Shown one piece after another: positions 9,871 through 21,253 of a stretch of DNA of 64,000 nt (positions are counted from its first letter, which is position 1; every line of letters starts with the position of its first letter). The notes below the pieces were generated by a model. It did no database searches. It had not been told where the DNA came from and saw nothing but the letters and a program-made list of their open reading frames with translations. The translations under genes and the position numbers were made by a program. This stretch comes from Pseudomonas tohonis (GTDB taxonomy: Bacteria; Pseudomonadota; Gammaproteobacteria; Pseudomonadales; Pseudomonadaceae), in the NCBI RefSeq assembly GCF_012767755.2, contig NZ_AP023189.1, forward strand, positions 1,860,001 to 1,924,000. Reading direction: 5' to 3'.

Positions 9871-11088
9871 ATGGCCGCCTTCGAATACCTCGCCCTGGAT
9901 GCCCGCGGGCGCCCGCAGAAGGGTGTGCTCGAGGCCGACAGTGCCCGCCAGGTGCGCCAGCTGTTGCGGGAGAAGCAGCTGGCACCCCTGGAGGTGAAAG
10001 CCACCCGCACCCGCGAGCAGGCCGCCAGTGGCGGTCGCTTCGGTTTCACCCGTGGCCTGTCCGCCCGCGACCTGGCGCTGGTGACCCGGCAACTGGCGAC
10101 CCTGGTACAGGCCGCGCTGCCCATCGAGGAAGCGCTGCGCGCCGCTGCCGCCCAGTCCACCTCGCCGCGCATCCAGTCGATGCTGCTGGCGGTACGCGCA
10201 CGCGTGCTGGAGGGCCACAGCCTGGCCGGCAGCCTGCGCGAATTCCCCGCCGCGTTCCCCGAGCTCTACCGGGCCACGGTCGCCGCCGGCGAGCACGCCG
10301 GCCACCTCGGGCCGGTGCTGGAGCAGCTCGCCGACTACACCGAACAACGCCAGCAGTCGCGGCAGAAGATCCAGCTGGCGCTGCTCTACCCGGTGATCCT
10401 GATGTGCGCTTCGCTGGGGATCGTCTCCTTCCTCCTGGGCTACGTGGTCCCGGACGTGGTGCGCGTGTTCATCGATTCCGGGCAGACCCTGCCGCTGCTG
10501 ACCCGGGGCCTCATCGCCCTCAGCGACCTGGTCAAGCACTGGGGCTGGCTGGTGGCGCTGGCGCTCATCGCGGCATTCGTCGGCGCGCGCCTGGCGCTGC
10601 GCGAGGAGGCGGTGCGTGTCCGCTGGCATGGCCTGGTATTGCGCATTCCACTGGTGGGCGGGCTGGTGCGCGCCACCGACACCGCGCGCTTCGCCTCGAC
10701 CCTGGCGATCCTCACCCAGAGCGGCGTGCCGCTGGTGGAAGCGCTGGGCATCGGTGCCGAGGTCATCGCCAACCGGGTGATCCGCGCCGATGTGGTGCTG
10801 GCGGCGCAGAAGGTCCGCGAAGGCGGCAGCCTGACCCGCGCGCTGGAAGCCAGCGGCCAGTTTCCGCCGATGATGCTGCACATGATCGCCAGCGGCGAAC
10901 GCTCGGGCGAGCTGGACCAGATGCTGGCGCGCACCGCGCGCAACCAGGAAAGCGACCTCGGCGCGCAGATCGCGTTGCTGGTCGGGCTGTTCGAGCCCTT
11001 CATGCTGGTGTTCATGGGCGCGGTGGTGCTGGTCATCGTCCTCGCCATCCTCCTGCCGATCCTTTCTCTCAACCAACTCGTGGGGTAA
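9871..11088 (+). CDS. xcpS: Type II secretion inner-membrane platform protein GspF/XcpS
   Basis: The polytopic platform protein thought to link ATPase movement to pseudopilin insertion. 405 residues, equal to the P. aeruginosa protein. It has two T2SF repeats: DLALVTRQLATLVQAALPIEEAL (~65) and FASTLAILTQSGVPLVEAL (~272), each followed by a helical bundle. Membrane helices lie at about 170-192, 220-240 and 375-398 (LVGLFEPFMLVFMGAVVLVIVLAILLP). ATG 9871 follows the xcpR TAA without a gap, so translation is coupled. Confidence 0.96.
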   Translation: MAAFEYLALDARGRPQKGVLEADSARQVRQLLREKQLAPLEVKATRTREQAASGGRFGFTRGLSARDLALVTRQLATLVQAALPIEEALRAAAAQSTSPRIQSMLLAVRARVLEGHSLAGSLREFPAAFPELYRATVAAGEHAGHLGPVLEQLADYTEQRQQSRQKIQLALLYPVILMCASLGIVSFLLGYVVPDVVRVFIDSGQTLPLLTRGLIALSDLVKHWGWLVALALIAAFVGARLALREEAVRVRWHGLVLRIPLVGGLVRATDTARFASTLAILTQSGVPLVEALGIGAEVIANRVIRADVVLAAQKVREGGSLTRALEASGQFPPMMLHMIASGERSGELDQMLARTARNQESDLGAQIALLVGLFEPFMLVFMGAVVLVIVLAILLPILSLNQLVG

Positions 11089-11092
11089 TCGC

Positions 11093-11524
11093 GTGAAACA
11101 GCGCCGTACACAGACGGGCTTTACGCTCATCGAAATCATGGTGGTGGTGGTCATCCTCGGCATCCTCGCCGCGCTGGTGGTGCCGCAGGTGATGAACCGC
11201 CCGGACCAGGCCAAGGTCACCGTCGCCAAGGGCGACATCAAGGCCATCGGTGCCTCGCTGGACATGTACAAGCTCGACAACTTCGCCTACCCCAGCACCC
11301 AGCAGGGCCTGGAGGCATTGGTGAAGAAGCCCAGCGGCAACCCGCAGCCGAAGAACTGGAACAAGGACGGCTACCTCAAGCGCCTGCCGGTCGATCCCTG
11401 GGGCAACCCGTACCAGTACCTGGCCCCCGGTACCAAGGGCGCCTACGACCTGTACTCCTTCGGCGCCGACGGCAAGGAAGGCGGCACCGACGCCGATGCC
11501 GACATCGGTAACTGGGAAAACTGA
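11093..11524 (+). CDS. xcpT: Major pseudopilin GspG/XcpT
   Basis: The main subunit of the type II pseudopilus, 143 residues. The type III signal MKQRRTQTG-FTLIE is cut by the prepilin peptidase after Gly9, leaving N-methyl-Phe1 and Glu5. The hydrophobic spine IMVVVVILGILAALVVP follows. The C-terminal half carries the GspG beta region with the calcium site (DGKEGGTDADADIGNW), and the QQGLEALVKKP segment is diagnostic. Start GTG 11093; the stop overlaps the xcpU start (TGATG). The peptidase (PilD/XcpA) is not encoded in this window. Confidence 0.96.
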   Translation: MKQRRTQTGFTLIEIMVVVVILGILAALVVPQVMNRPDQAKVTVAKGDIKAIGASLDMYKLDNFAYPSTQQGLEALVKKPSGNPQPKNWNKDGYLKRLPVDPWGNPYQYLAPGTKGAYDLYSFGADGKEGGTDADADIGNWEN

Positions 11525-12099
11525 TGCACCCAAGGCCGCGCTGCCCAGGCTGCCCGCCCGCCGAGGGGCAGGGCGGCTTCACCCTGATCGAGTTGCTGGT
11601 GGTCCTGGTGATCATCGGCTGCCTGGTCGGGCTGGCGGTGCTCAGCAGCGGCGTGGCCGGCCCCTCCCGTGAACTGAACAACGAAGCCGAGCGCCTCGCC
11701 GGGCTGATCGGCGTGCTGGTGGACGAGGCCGTGCTCGACAACCGCGAGTACGGCCTGCGCCTGGAGGGGGACGGCTATCGCGTACTGCGCTTCGACGAGG
11801 CGAAGGCGCGCTGGCAGGAAGTGGGGGATGAAACCCACAAGCTGCCGGCCTGGGCCGAGCTCAAGTTCGAACTCGAAGGCGCCGCGCTGGCATTGCCCGG
11901 GCCGGTGGCGGACGAGGACGAGAAAACCAAGGACCAACCCCGTACGCCGCAGTTGCTGATCCTCTCCAGCGGCGAGCTCAGCCCGTTCCGCCTGGAGCTG
12001 GGCGAGCGGCGCAAGGACGGCCTGCGCCTGCAGATGAGCAGCGACGGCTTCCGCCTGCCCAGGGTCGAGGCGATGCCGGGCAAGGGGAGGGCGGGATGA
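11524..12099 (+). CDS. xcpU: Minor pseudopilin GspH/XcpU
   Basis: A minor pseudopilin of 191 residues, longer than usual (~170). The leader is unusually long: 18 residues containing two Cys before the cleavage site GG-FTLIELLVVLVIIG. GspH is thought to sit at or near the pseudopilus tip and help start assembly with XcpV, XcpW and XcpX. The protein includes a charged internal stretch (VADEDEKTKDQPRTP) before the conserved C-terminal part (ILSSGELSPFRLEL). ATG 11524 overlaps the xcpT stop, and the stop overlaps the xcpV start. Confidence 0.92.
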   Translation: MHPRPRCPGCPPAEGQGGFTLIELLVVLVIIGCLVGLAVLSSGVAGPSRELNNEAERLAGLIGVLVDEAVLDNREYGLRLEGDGYRVLRFDEAKARWQEVGDETHKLPAWAELKFELEGAALALPGPVADEDEKTKDQPRTPQLLILSSGELSPFRLELGERRKDGLRLQMSSDGFRLPRVEAMPGKGRAG

Positions 12100-12485
12100 G
12101 CACCCAGCGCGGTTTCACCCTGCTCGAAGTGCTGGTGGCCCTGGCCATCTTCGCCGTGGTCGCCGCGTCCGTGCTGGCCACCAGCGCGCGCAGCCTGCAG
12201 AACGCCGCGCGCCTGGAGGACAAGACCCTGGCGATGTGGATCGCCGACAACCGCCTCGCCGAGATGCAGCTGGCCGCCACGCCGCCGGGGGACGGGCGCG
12301 ACCAGGGCGAGCTGGATTTCGCCGGGCGCCGCTGGGAGTGGCAGAGCCAGGTGGAGGCGACCTCCGATCCGGCCCTGCGCCGCGCCACGCTCTGGGTGGC
12401 CCAGCGCAACGACCGGGGCCCCCGGGGCAAGCTGGAGGAGCGCGCCGCCGCGCGCCTGGTCGGCTTCATCGAGACCCGCCAATGA
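12096..12485 (+). CDS. xcpV: Minor pseudopilin GspI/XcpV
   Basis: A minor pseudopilin of 129 residues, the exact length of P. aeruginosa XcpV. Cleavage site MSTQRG-FTLLEVLVALAIF with Glu5, then the helix and the GspI segment IADNRLAEMQL (~49-59). In P. aeruginosa XcpV nucleates the tip complex of XcpU-V-W-X. ATG 12096 overlaps the xcpU stop by four bases; the stop overlaps xcpW by four bases. Confidence 0.95.
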   Translation: MSTQRGFTLLEVLVALAIFAVVAASVLATSARSLQNAARLEDKTLAMWIADNRLAEMQLAATPPGDGRDQGELDFAGRRWEWQSQVEATSDPALRRATLWVAQRNDRGPRGKLEERAAARLVGFIETRQ

Positions 12486-13174
12486 AGCGCTCCGCCGGTT
12501 TCACCCTGCTGGAACTGCTGATCGCCATCGCCATCTTCGCGCTGCTGGCACTGGGCACCTACCGCATGCTCGACAGCGTCCTCTCCAGCGACCGGGCCAC
12601 CCGTGCCCAGGAACAGCAGCTGCGTGAACTGGTGCGGGCAATGGCCGCCATCGAGCGGGACCTGCAGCAGGTCAATCCACGCCCCGTGCGCGATGCCTAC
12701 GGTGAATGGCGCGGTGCGCTGGTGGGCGAGAGCGGCGACAACGATGCCATCGAACTGAGCCGTGGCGGTTGGCGCAATCCGCTAGGCGCCCCGCGTTCGC
12801 GGCTGCAGCGGGTGCGTTGGCAACTGTCCGGGGAGAAGCTGGAGCGCCGCTACTGGACGGTGCTCGACCAGGCCCAGGACAGCCAGCCGCAGGTGCAGCA
12901 GGCGCTGGACGGCGTGACCCGCCTCAAGCTGCGCTACCTCGACAAGTCCGATAACTGGGTGGAGGTCTGGCCGGCCGACGGCGAGACCGGCGACAAGAGC
13001 CTGGAGAAGCTGCCCCGGGCCATCGAACTGACCCTCGAACACCGCCGCTACGGCGAGTTGCGCCGCGTGCTGCGCCTGGTGGACGAGCCGCCGGAGCGCA
13101 AGCCCCAGGTCCCCGACAACAGTGGTGGCGATGACGGCGGCGACGTACCGCCCGATGACGGTGGTACGCCATGA
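12482..13174 (+). CDS. xcpW: Minor pseudopilin GspJ/XcpW
   Basis: A minor pseudopilin of 230 residues. The start is ATG 12482, which gives the signal MKRSAG-FTLLELLIAIAIF; an in-frame ATG at 12236 lies inside xcpV and is ignored. The conserved GspJ parts RAMAAIERDLQQVNPRP and TRLKLRYLDKSDNWVEVWP are present. The last ~22 residues are an Asp/Gly/Pro-rich tail (DNSGGDDGGDVPPDDGG), likely disordered and acidic; it may reflect lineage-specific extension. Four-base overlaps connect it to xcpV and xcpX. Confidence 0.94.
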   Translation: MKRSAGFTLLELLIAIAIFALLALGTYRMLDSVLSSDRATRAQEQQLRELVRAMAAIERDLQQVNPRPVRDAYGEWRGALVGESGDNDAIELSRGGWRNPLGAPRSRLQRVRWQLSGEKLERRYWTVLDQAQDSQPQVQQALDGVTRLKLRYLDKSDNWVEVWPADGETGDKSLEKLPRAIELTLEHRRYGELRRVLRLVDEPPERKPQVPDNSGGDDGGDVPPDDGGTP

Positions 13175-14145
13175 CGCGGCAGCGTGGCATGGCCATGATC
13201 ACGGTGCTGCTGGTGGTAGCGGTGGTGACCGTCGTCTGTGCCGGCATGATCGCGCGACAACAGCTGGCGATCCGCTCCAGTGCCAACCAGCTGCATGCGC
13301 GCCAGGCCCTGCAATATGCGCTGGGTGGCGAAGCGCTTGCCCGTGGGATGCTGCAGCGCGACCTGCGCGCCGGCGATCCGCGCACCCCGGTGGATCACCT
13401 CGGCGAAGCCTGGGCGCGACCGCTGAACAATTTCCCGCTGGATGACGGCGGCGAGCTGCTGGTGCGCATCGAGGACGCCACCTCGCGCTTCAACCTCAAC
13501 GCCCTGGTGCGCCAGGGGCGGGTCAACGAGCAGTCGCTGCAGCAGTTCCGTCGCCTCCTGTTGCGCCTGCAGATCGAGGCACCCTATGCGGAGCGCCTGG
13601 TGGACTGGCTCGACAAGGACCAGGAGCCCACCGGGGCCAATGGCGCCGAAGACAACGAATACCTGCTGAGCCAGCCGCCCTACCGGGCAGCCAACCGTGC
13701 CATGGTCGACGTCTCCGAGCTGCGCCTGCTGGCGGGCATGACCGAGGCGGACTATCGTCGCCTGCTGCCCTACGTCAGCGCGCTGCCGGACGACGCCACG
13801 CTCAACGTCAACACCGCCGGCGCGATGGTGCTTTCCAGCCTGGCCGACAGCCTCACGCCCAGCGTGGGGGAGGCGCTGGTGGCGGCCCGTGGCAAGGCCG
13901 GCTTCCAGACCCTGGACGCCTTCCTCGGGCAATCGGCGCTGGCCGGCATGGGGATGCAGGCGCAGGGCCTGGCGGTGGGCAGTGAATATTTCCGGGTGAC
14001 CAGCGAAGTGCATCTGGGCGGACGACGCCAGGTACTGGTCAGCACCTTGCAGCGCAGCAATGACGGCCGCGTGCGGGTGCTTTCCCGCGACATGGGGCAG
14101 GGCGGATTGCCGCCGGCCCTTCTCAAGGAAAAGGACGAAGAATGA
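13171..14145 (+). CDS. xcpX: Minor pseudopilin GspK/XcpX
   Basis: The largest pseudopilin, 324 residues, placed at the tip. The signal is MTRQRG-MAMITVLLVVAVV; as in other GspK proteins the +5 position is not Glu (here Thr), which fits its role at the tip above the other subunits. A large helical domain is inserted after the spine: YAERLVDWLDKDQEPTGANGAEDNEY (~131-156) is the typical GspK calcium/alpha region, followed by the NVNTAGAMVL segment. Overlaps xcpW and xcpY by four bases each. Confidence 0.95.
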   Translation: MTRQRGMAMITVLLVVAVVTVVCAGMIARQQLAIRSSANQLHARQALQYALGGEALARGMLQRDLRAGDPRTPVDHLGEAWARPLNNFPLDDGGELLVRIEDATSRFNLNALVRQGRVNEQSLQQFRRLLLRLQIEAPYAERLVDWLDKDQEPTGANGAEDNEYLLSQPPYRAANRAMVDVSELRLLAGMTEADYRRLLPYVSALPDDATLNVNTAGAMVLSSLADSLTPSVGEALVAARGKAGFQTLDAFLGQSALAGMGMQAQGLAVGSEYFRVTSEVHLGGRRQVLVSTLQRSNDGRVRVLSRDMGQGGLPPALLKEKDEE

Positions 14146-15284
14146 AGCAGGCAAGTATTTTCCTGCCGGCGGCGGCGGTCACGCGCGTCGAAGGCGAGCT
14201 GGAGGTCTGGCTGGTGCAGGGTGGGGACGCCCGGCAACTGCCATTCGCGGCGGCGGTGACGGCGCTCTCCGGTGACTGGCGCCTGGTATTGCCGGTGGAG
14301 GCGGTGACTGCCTGCGCCGCGCGCCTGCCCACGCAGAAGGCGCGCTGGCTGCGCCAGGCGCTGCCTTTCGCGGTGGAGGAGTTGCTGGCCGAAGACGTCG
14401 ACAGCCTGCACCTGGCCCTTGGCGGCAGCCTGCCGGATGGCCTGCACCGCATCTTCGCCGTGCGCCGCGCCTGGCTGAGCGCCTGGGTCGACCTGGCGGC
14501 GGAACTGGGCTCGGTACCCACCAGCCTGCAGGTGGATGCCGACCTGCTGCCCGATGAAGGCACCCAGCTGTGCTGGCTGGATGGCCGCTGGCTGCTGGGG
14601 GGCGAGCAGAGCGCGCGCCTCGCCCTGCTGGACGAGGACTGGCCGCACCTGCGCGATGCCTGCGTGCTGCCGCTGCAGGGGCACGCGCCCCAGGCACGGC
14701 AGGTGCTCGAAGGCATCGAGCAGTGGCAGGAGCACGAACAGCCGCACCTCTGGCTCGCCGGACGTTCGGGCAGCGAACTGGCCCAGGCGGAGTTCGAAGT
14801 GCGCCAGGAACATCGCCACCAACGCTTCCTGCGTCCGCTGCTGGGGCTGGTCGGGCTCTGGGTGGTGCTGCAGTGGGGCTTCTACCTGGCCCAGGGCTGG
14901 CACCTGCGGCATGAGGGCGATCGCTATGCGGCGGCCAACGAGGCGCTGTACCGCGAGCTGTTTCCCCAGGACAGCAAGCTGATCAACCTGCGTGCGCAGT
15001 TCGACCAGCACCTGGCGGCCAGCTCGGTGTCGGGACAGGGCCGCTTGCTCGGCATGCTCGACCAGGCCGCCGAGGCGCTGCTGGCGGAGGGGGTCCAGGT
15101 GCGCGTGCAGCAACTGGATTTCAGCGACACCCGGGGTGACCTGGCGATGCAGGTGCAGGCCCCTGGCTTCGATGCCCTGGAGCGCTTGCGCGAGCGGCTG
15201 ATCGCCGCCGGACTGGCCGTGCAGCTGGGCTCGGCCAGCCGTGAAGGCAATGCGGTGAGCGCGCGACTGGTGATCGGAGGATGA
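14142..15284 (+). CDS. xcpY: Type II secretion protein GspL/XcpY
   Basis: The bitopic platform protein that recruits the ATPase XcpR. 380 residues: an actin-like cytoplasmic domain (1-230; LPTQKARWLRQALPFAVEELLAED is typical), one membrane helix (~237-252, LVGLWVVLQWGFYLAQG), and a periplasmic ferredoxin-like domain (~300-380, with VQVRVQQLDFSD and DALERLRERL) that pairs with XcpZ. ATG 14142 overlaps the xcpX stop; its stop overlaps xcpZ. Confidence 0.95.
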   Translation: MKQASIFLPAAAVTRVEGELEVWLVQGGDARQLPFAAAVTALSGDWRLVLPVEAVTACAARLPTQKARWLRQALPFAVEELLAEDVDSLHLALGGSLPDGLHRIFAVRRAWLSAWVDLAAELGSVPTSLQVDADLLPDEGTQLCWLDGRWLLGGEQSARLALLDEDWPHLRDACVLPLQGHAPQARQVLEGIEQWQEHEQPHLWLAGRSGSELAQAEFEVRQEHRHQRFLRPLLGLVGLWVVLQWGFYLAQGWHLRHEGDRYAAANEALYRELFPQDSKLINLRAQFDQHLAASSVSGQGRLLGMLDQAAEALLAEGVQVRVQQLDFSDTRGDLAMQVQAPGFDALERLRERLIAAGLAVQLGSASREGNAVSARLVIGG

Positions 15285-15805
15285 GCATGGCCATGGTTTT
15301 CAAGGACAGGGTGCAGGCGCAATGGCAGGCATCGGCGCTGGCCGGGCGCTGGAAGGCGCTGCCGACCCGTGATCGCCTGGCGCTGATGTCGCTGGGCGGC
15401 TTCCTGCTGCTGGTGCTGCTCTACCTGGCGCTCTGGCGCCCGGCCCAGCAGGGCGTTGTCAGTGCCCGCGAGTATTTCGAACAGCAGCGTGCGCTGCATG
15501 CCTATATGCAGCAGCAGGCACCGCGAGCCCGATCCAGCCAGGAAGCGCCGCAGGCCAGCGTCGAGCCGGAGCGCCTGCAGGGGCTGGTCACCGCCAGTGC
15601 CGCCGAGCAGGGGTTGTCGGTCGAACGCCTGGACAGCGACGCCCCGGGGCAGGTGCAGGTGAGCCTGCAGCCCACCAGCTTCGCTCGCCTGTTGCGCTGG
15701 TTCGCCGGCCTCGAGGCCCAGGGCGTGCGCATCGAGGAGGCCGGCCTCGACCGCGCGGATGAAGGGCAGGTGACGGCGCGGCTGACCCTGCGCGTCGGTG
15801 GCTGA
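15281..15805 (+). CDS. xcpZ: Type II secretion protein GspM/XcpZ
   Basis: The last gene of the secretion operon, 174 residues. GspM has a short cytoplasmic N-terminus, one membrane helix (~38-53, LMSLGGFLLLVLLYLALW) and a periplasmic domain that binds XcpY. The downstream ferredoxin-like part holds LQPTSFARLLRWFAGLEAQGVRIEEA. An alternative ATG four codons down (MVFKDRV) is possible. No T-rich terminator hairpin follows immediately. Confidence 0.94.
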   Translation: MSMAMVFKDRVQAQWQASALAGRWKALPTRDRLALMSLGGFLLLVLLYLALWRPAQQGVVSAREYFEQQRALHAYMQQQAPRARSSQEAPQASVEPERLQGLVTASAAEQGLSVERLDSDAPGQVQVSLQPTSFARLLRWFAGLEAQGVRIEEAGLDRADEGQVTARLTLRVGG

Positions 15806-15973
15806 ATGCACCTTCCTGTGGCCGGGGGCACCGTCGTGCACCGGCCTGGTGATCACCGGTGGTGATCGGTGATCGCTGCGACGGCACCGTTTTCCCCTGG
15901 GCGGACGCTGCCATCGAAGGGGCTGTCGGAGGCGTGCAAAAAACGATTCCGAGAAAAAACTTCAAGCAGGGTG
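15806..15973. other. Gap between xcpZ and the tRNA promoter, with three GGTGATC repeats
   Basis: 168 bases without a gene. GGTGATC occurs at 15848, 15861 and 15868, the first being part of the palindrome GGTGATCACC. CCGTCG near 15829 pairs with CGACGG near 15880, so the area could fold into a long hairpin around the repeats. No T-run follows, so this is not a clear terminator for xcpZ. Confidence 0.4.
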
Positions 15974-16002
15974 TTGACTTAGGTGGGGCCTCTGCGTAAA
16001 TT
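15974..16002 (+). promoter_or_regulatory. Sigma-70 promoter of the tRNA operon
   Basis: TTGACT (15974-15979), a 17-base spacer, then TAAATT (15997-16002). Both boxes are close to consensus. The bases after the -10 are GCGCGCC, a GC-rich discriminator of the kind that makes tRNA and rRNA promoters sensitive to ppGpp. Confidence 0.8.
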
Positions 16003-16021
16003 GCGCGCCTCGCAAGGCGAT

Positions 16022-16097
16022 GGGTGATTAGCTCAGCCGGGAGAGCATCTGCCTTACAAGCAGAGGGTCGGCGGTTCGATCCCGTCATCACCCACCA
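16022..16097 (+). tRNA. tRNA-Val (anticodon UAC)
   Basis: A 76-base gene including encoded CCA. Acceptor GGGTGAT (16022-16028) pairs with ATCACCC (16087-16093), discriminator A. The anticodon loop CTTACAA between TCTGC and GCAGA gives anticodon TAC (Val). T-loop GTTCGAT is normal. First gene of a three-tRNA operon. Confidence 0.96.
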
Positions 16098-16132
16098 TCC
16101 CTTGTGAATTCGGACGAAAGTCCGGCCGACGC

Positions 16133-16209
16133 GCAGCGGTAGTTCAGTCGGTTAGAATACCGGCCTGTCACGCCGGGGGTCGCGGGTTCGAGTCCCGTCC
16201 GCTGCGCCA
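16133..16209 (+). tRNA. tRNA-Asp (anticodon GUC), first copy
   Basis: A 77-base gene including CCA. Acceptor GCAGCGG (16133-16139) pairs with CCGCTGC, discriminator G. The anticodon loop CTGTCAC gives GTC (Asp). It is identical to the second copy 180 bases downstream. Confidence 0.96.
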
Positions 16210-16312
16210 TATTTCCCATGCCAGGTTCCGCCGGGCATGAGGCGACGAGAAGCTCGAAACTCTCATCGCCAGACGAAGCAAAGGTTCCACCGGACGAAAG
16301 TCCAACCGACGC

Positions 16313-16389
16313 GCAGCGGTAGTTCAGTCGGTTAGAATACCGGCCTGTCACGCCGGGGGTCGCGGGTTCGAGTCCCGTCCGCTGCGCCA
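16313..16389 (+). tRNA. tRNA-Asp (anticodon GUC), second copy
   Basis: Identical over its 77 bases to the copy at 16133-16209, with the same upstream tract (CGGACGAAAGTCC-N2-CCGACGC) except for two bases. This points to a tandem duplication of a 180-base unit. It is followed within ten bases by a strong terminator. Confidence 0.96.
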
Positions 16390-16397
16390 TATAAAGG

Positions 16398-16434
16398 AAA
16401 GCCCTCAGGTAGCAATACCTGGGGGCTTTTTATT
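16398..16434 (+). terminator. Rho-independent terminator of the tRNA operon
   Basis: A 14-bp stem (16398-16411 with 16416-16429, one G-T pair) around a GCAA tetraloop, followed by TTTTTATTT. It ends the tRNA-Val/Asp/Asp transcript. Confidence 0.9.
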
Positions 16435-16531
16435 TGCCTCGAAAAAAGTCAGTTCGCCGGTTTCGGCGCCGATCGACTTCGCGGGGCATTGTCCTGGGTT
16501 AATTTTTCGGTCACCCGCACTCGTTACTCTT

Positions 16532-16547
16532 TTGGCACGGTCCTTGT
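16532..16547 (+). promoter_or_regulatory. Sigma-54 (RpoN)-type promoter for a small gene
   Basis: TTGGCACG-GTCC-TTGT (16532-16547). The GG of the -24 box and the G of the -12 box are 12 bases apart as required. The only departure from the TTGGCACG-N4-TTGC core is T for C at the end. It lies about 32 bases before the start of the 29-codon gene at 16579. Activator sites upstream cannot be named from sequence. Confidence 0.65.
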
Positions 16548-16578
16548 TTCATCCAGGGAGCGACAGAACAGGAGAGTG

Positions 16579-16668
16579 ATGATGGATGAGTATCAGGAAG
16601 AAATCCTCGACTTCCACGCCAGCGAGCAGGACGGGGTGGAGCCGGCGGACGACGCCACCGAGATGTGA
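16579..16668 (+). CDS. Small acidic protein of 29 residues, function unknown
   Basis: ATG 16579 (or the next codon, 16582) to TGA 16668. The ribosome site AGGAGAG lies 4-8 bases upstream, as strong as any in the window, and a sigma-54-like promoter precedes it. The peptide begins MMDEYQEEILDFHAS and ends ADDATEM. It is very acidic (about ten Asp/Glu and no Lys or Arg), with no membrane segment or signal. Its stop codon directly abuts the stop codon of the convergent AraC gene. I do not recognise a family. The pairing of good promoter and good ribosome site is the main argument that it is real. Confidence 0.6.
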   Translation: MMDEYQEEILDFHASEQDGVEPADDATEM

Positions 16669-17702
16669 TCAGCCCACCTGGCGCTGGGCGCGGCGGAACT
16701 CGCCGGGTGTGCTGCCGCTCCAGCGCTTGAACGCGCGCTGGAAGGCCTCGGCCGAGGCGAAGCCCAGCAGGTAGGCGATTTCCCCGAAGGCCAGTTCGGT
16801 GTCGCGGATATAGGCCATGGCCAGGTCGCGTCGGGTGTCGTTGAGGATGCTGCGGAACTGCGTGCCTTCCTCGGCCAGCTTGCGTCGCAGGGTCCAGGTC
16901 GGCAGTTGCAGGCGCGCGGCCACCTCCTCAAGGTCCGGCTCGCGGCCGTGCAGCAGTGGCCCCAGCAACTGGGTGATGCGTTCGCGCAGGCTGCGGGTGC
17001 GGGTGCGTTGCTCCAGTTCCTGCTCGCAGAGCTCCAGCAACTGTCGCCAGGTGCTGGGGCAGTGCTCGCGTCCACGCAGGGCGAGGGTCGGCTGGGACAG
17101 GCGCAACTGGTTGGCGCCGGCAGCGAACTCCACCGGGCAGCCGAACAGTTCCGAGTAGCGCTCGGCGTAGTCGGGGGCGGGAAACTCGATCTCCACCTTC
17201 TCCACCGCTAGCGGCTCGCCCACCAGCATGCCGAACTGGCAGGCCCAGCTGGCCAGCACGGAATCCACCACGAAGCGGTTGTAGGCGTTGTACGGGCTGA
17301 TGGAATAAAAGCGCAGCCAGGCACCGCCGGCGTCCTCGTGGAAGCTCGACTGGCCCCGGTAGTTGTGGGCGTACAGCGGCTCGAAGCGGATCAGCGTGCG
17401 GGCCGCCTCGCGCACGTTGGGGGCCTGCATCGCGGTGACGCCGGTGAGGCCGACCTGGCTCAGCCGGCTGATGCGCCCCATGCGCAGGCCCAGCGCTGGG
17501 TCGCCGATCAGTTGCATCGCGGCGTGGCCCAGGCGCATGTAGCGGGGGATCGACAGGCGCCCGCGCGGTTCGGCCAGGCGGGCGGCGTCCAGGCCGTACT
17601 GGGCGAGCAGGGGGGCCGGGTCCCGGCCGGCGTCGCGCACCGCCTCGGCGAGGTTCTGCACGAAGCCCACCGAGAGGTCGCCCAGGCGTACCCGTGTCGG
17701 TT

Positions 17703-17706
<4 letters not shown>
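16669..17706 (-). CDS. AraC-family transcriptional regulator
   Basis: A regulator of 345 residues. The start is ATG 17706 (MKPTRVRLGDLSVGF), which overlaps the stop of the upstream CN-hydrolase gene by four bases; longer forms would extend into that gene. The N-terminal part (~5-200) resembles the arabinose-binding-like domain of the OruR/ArgR subgroup (LLAQYGLDAARLAEPRGRL ... IGDPALGLRMG). The C-terminal double helix-turn-helix (~240-340) includes MAYIRDTELAFGEIAYLLGFASAEAFQRAFKRWSG split over its second half. Effector and targets are unknown; coupling to the CN-hydrolase gene suggests they act together. Confidence 0.9.
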
Positions 17707-21073
<3,367 letters not shown>

Positions 21074-21080
21074 TGGAAAG

Positions 21081-21110
21081 ACGCCCCGCCTTGTGCGGGG
21101 CGTTCTCTTT
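21081..21110 (+). terminator. Terminator of fadH
   Basis: A 9-bp perfect stem ACGCCCCGC/GCGGGGCGT (21081-21089, 21095-21103), loop CTTGT, followed by TCTCTTT. It ends just before a MITE-like element. Confidence 0.85.
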
Positions 21111-21111
21111 A

Positions 21112-21253
21112 AGGGCATCTCTAAAAACGTAGGCGAGGCCGTCAGCGCAAGGCAAAAACAGGCGAAAAAGCGCAGTTTACGCACGGTAAATGAGCATTTT
21201 GAGCGTGTTTTTAACGCAGCGATGACAACACAGGTAGTTTTTTGAGGTGCCCT
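21112..21253. mobile_element. MITE-like element of 142 bases
   Basis: The ends are imperfect inverted repeats: AGGGCATCTCTAAAAAC at the left (21112-21128) and GTTTTTTGAGGTGCCCT at the right (21237-21253); they match at 15 of 17 positions. TTA is found directly outside each end (21109-21111 and 21254-21256), consistent with a three-base target duplication of the TNA type used by some IS5-family groups. It has no transposase and only a short open frame. I have seen this AT-richer sequence type as a dispersed intergenic repeat in Pseudomonas. Its identity as an IS5-derived MITE is inferred. Confidence 0.7.

Noticed and set aside
8290..11280. 996-codon minus-strand frame opposite xcpR and xcpS
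   Set aside because: Spans two real genes antisense, no ribosome site, no known domain. A typical high-GC artefact.
15848..15874. GGTGATC repeats as a possible CRISPR or attachment site
   Set aside because: Only seven bases each, irregular spacing, no spacers or integrase nearby, and the adjacent tRNA 3' end is not duplicated.
16088..16390. 100-codon frame antisense to the two tRNA-Asp genes
   Set aside because: It repeats because the tRNAs repeat; this kind of tRNA-derived frame is a frequent false annotation.
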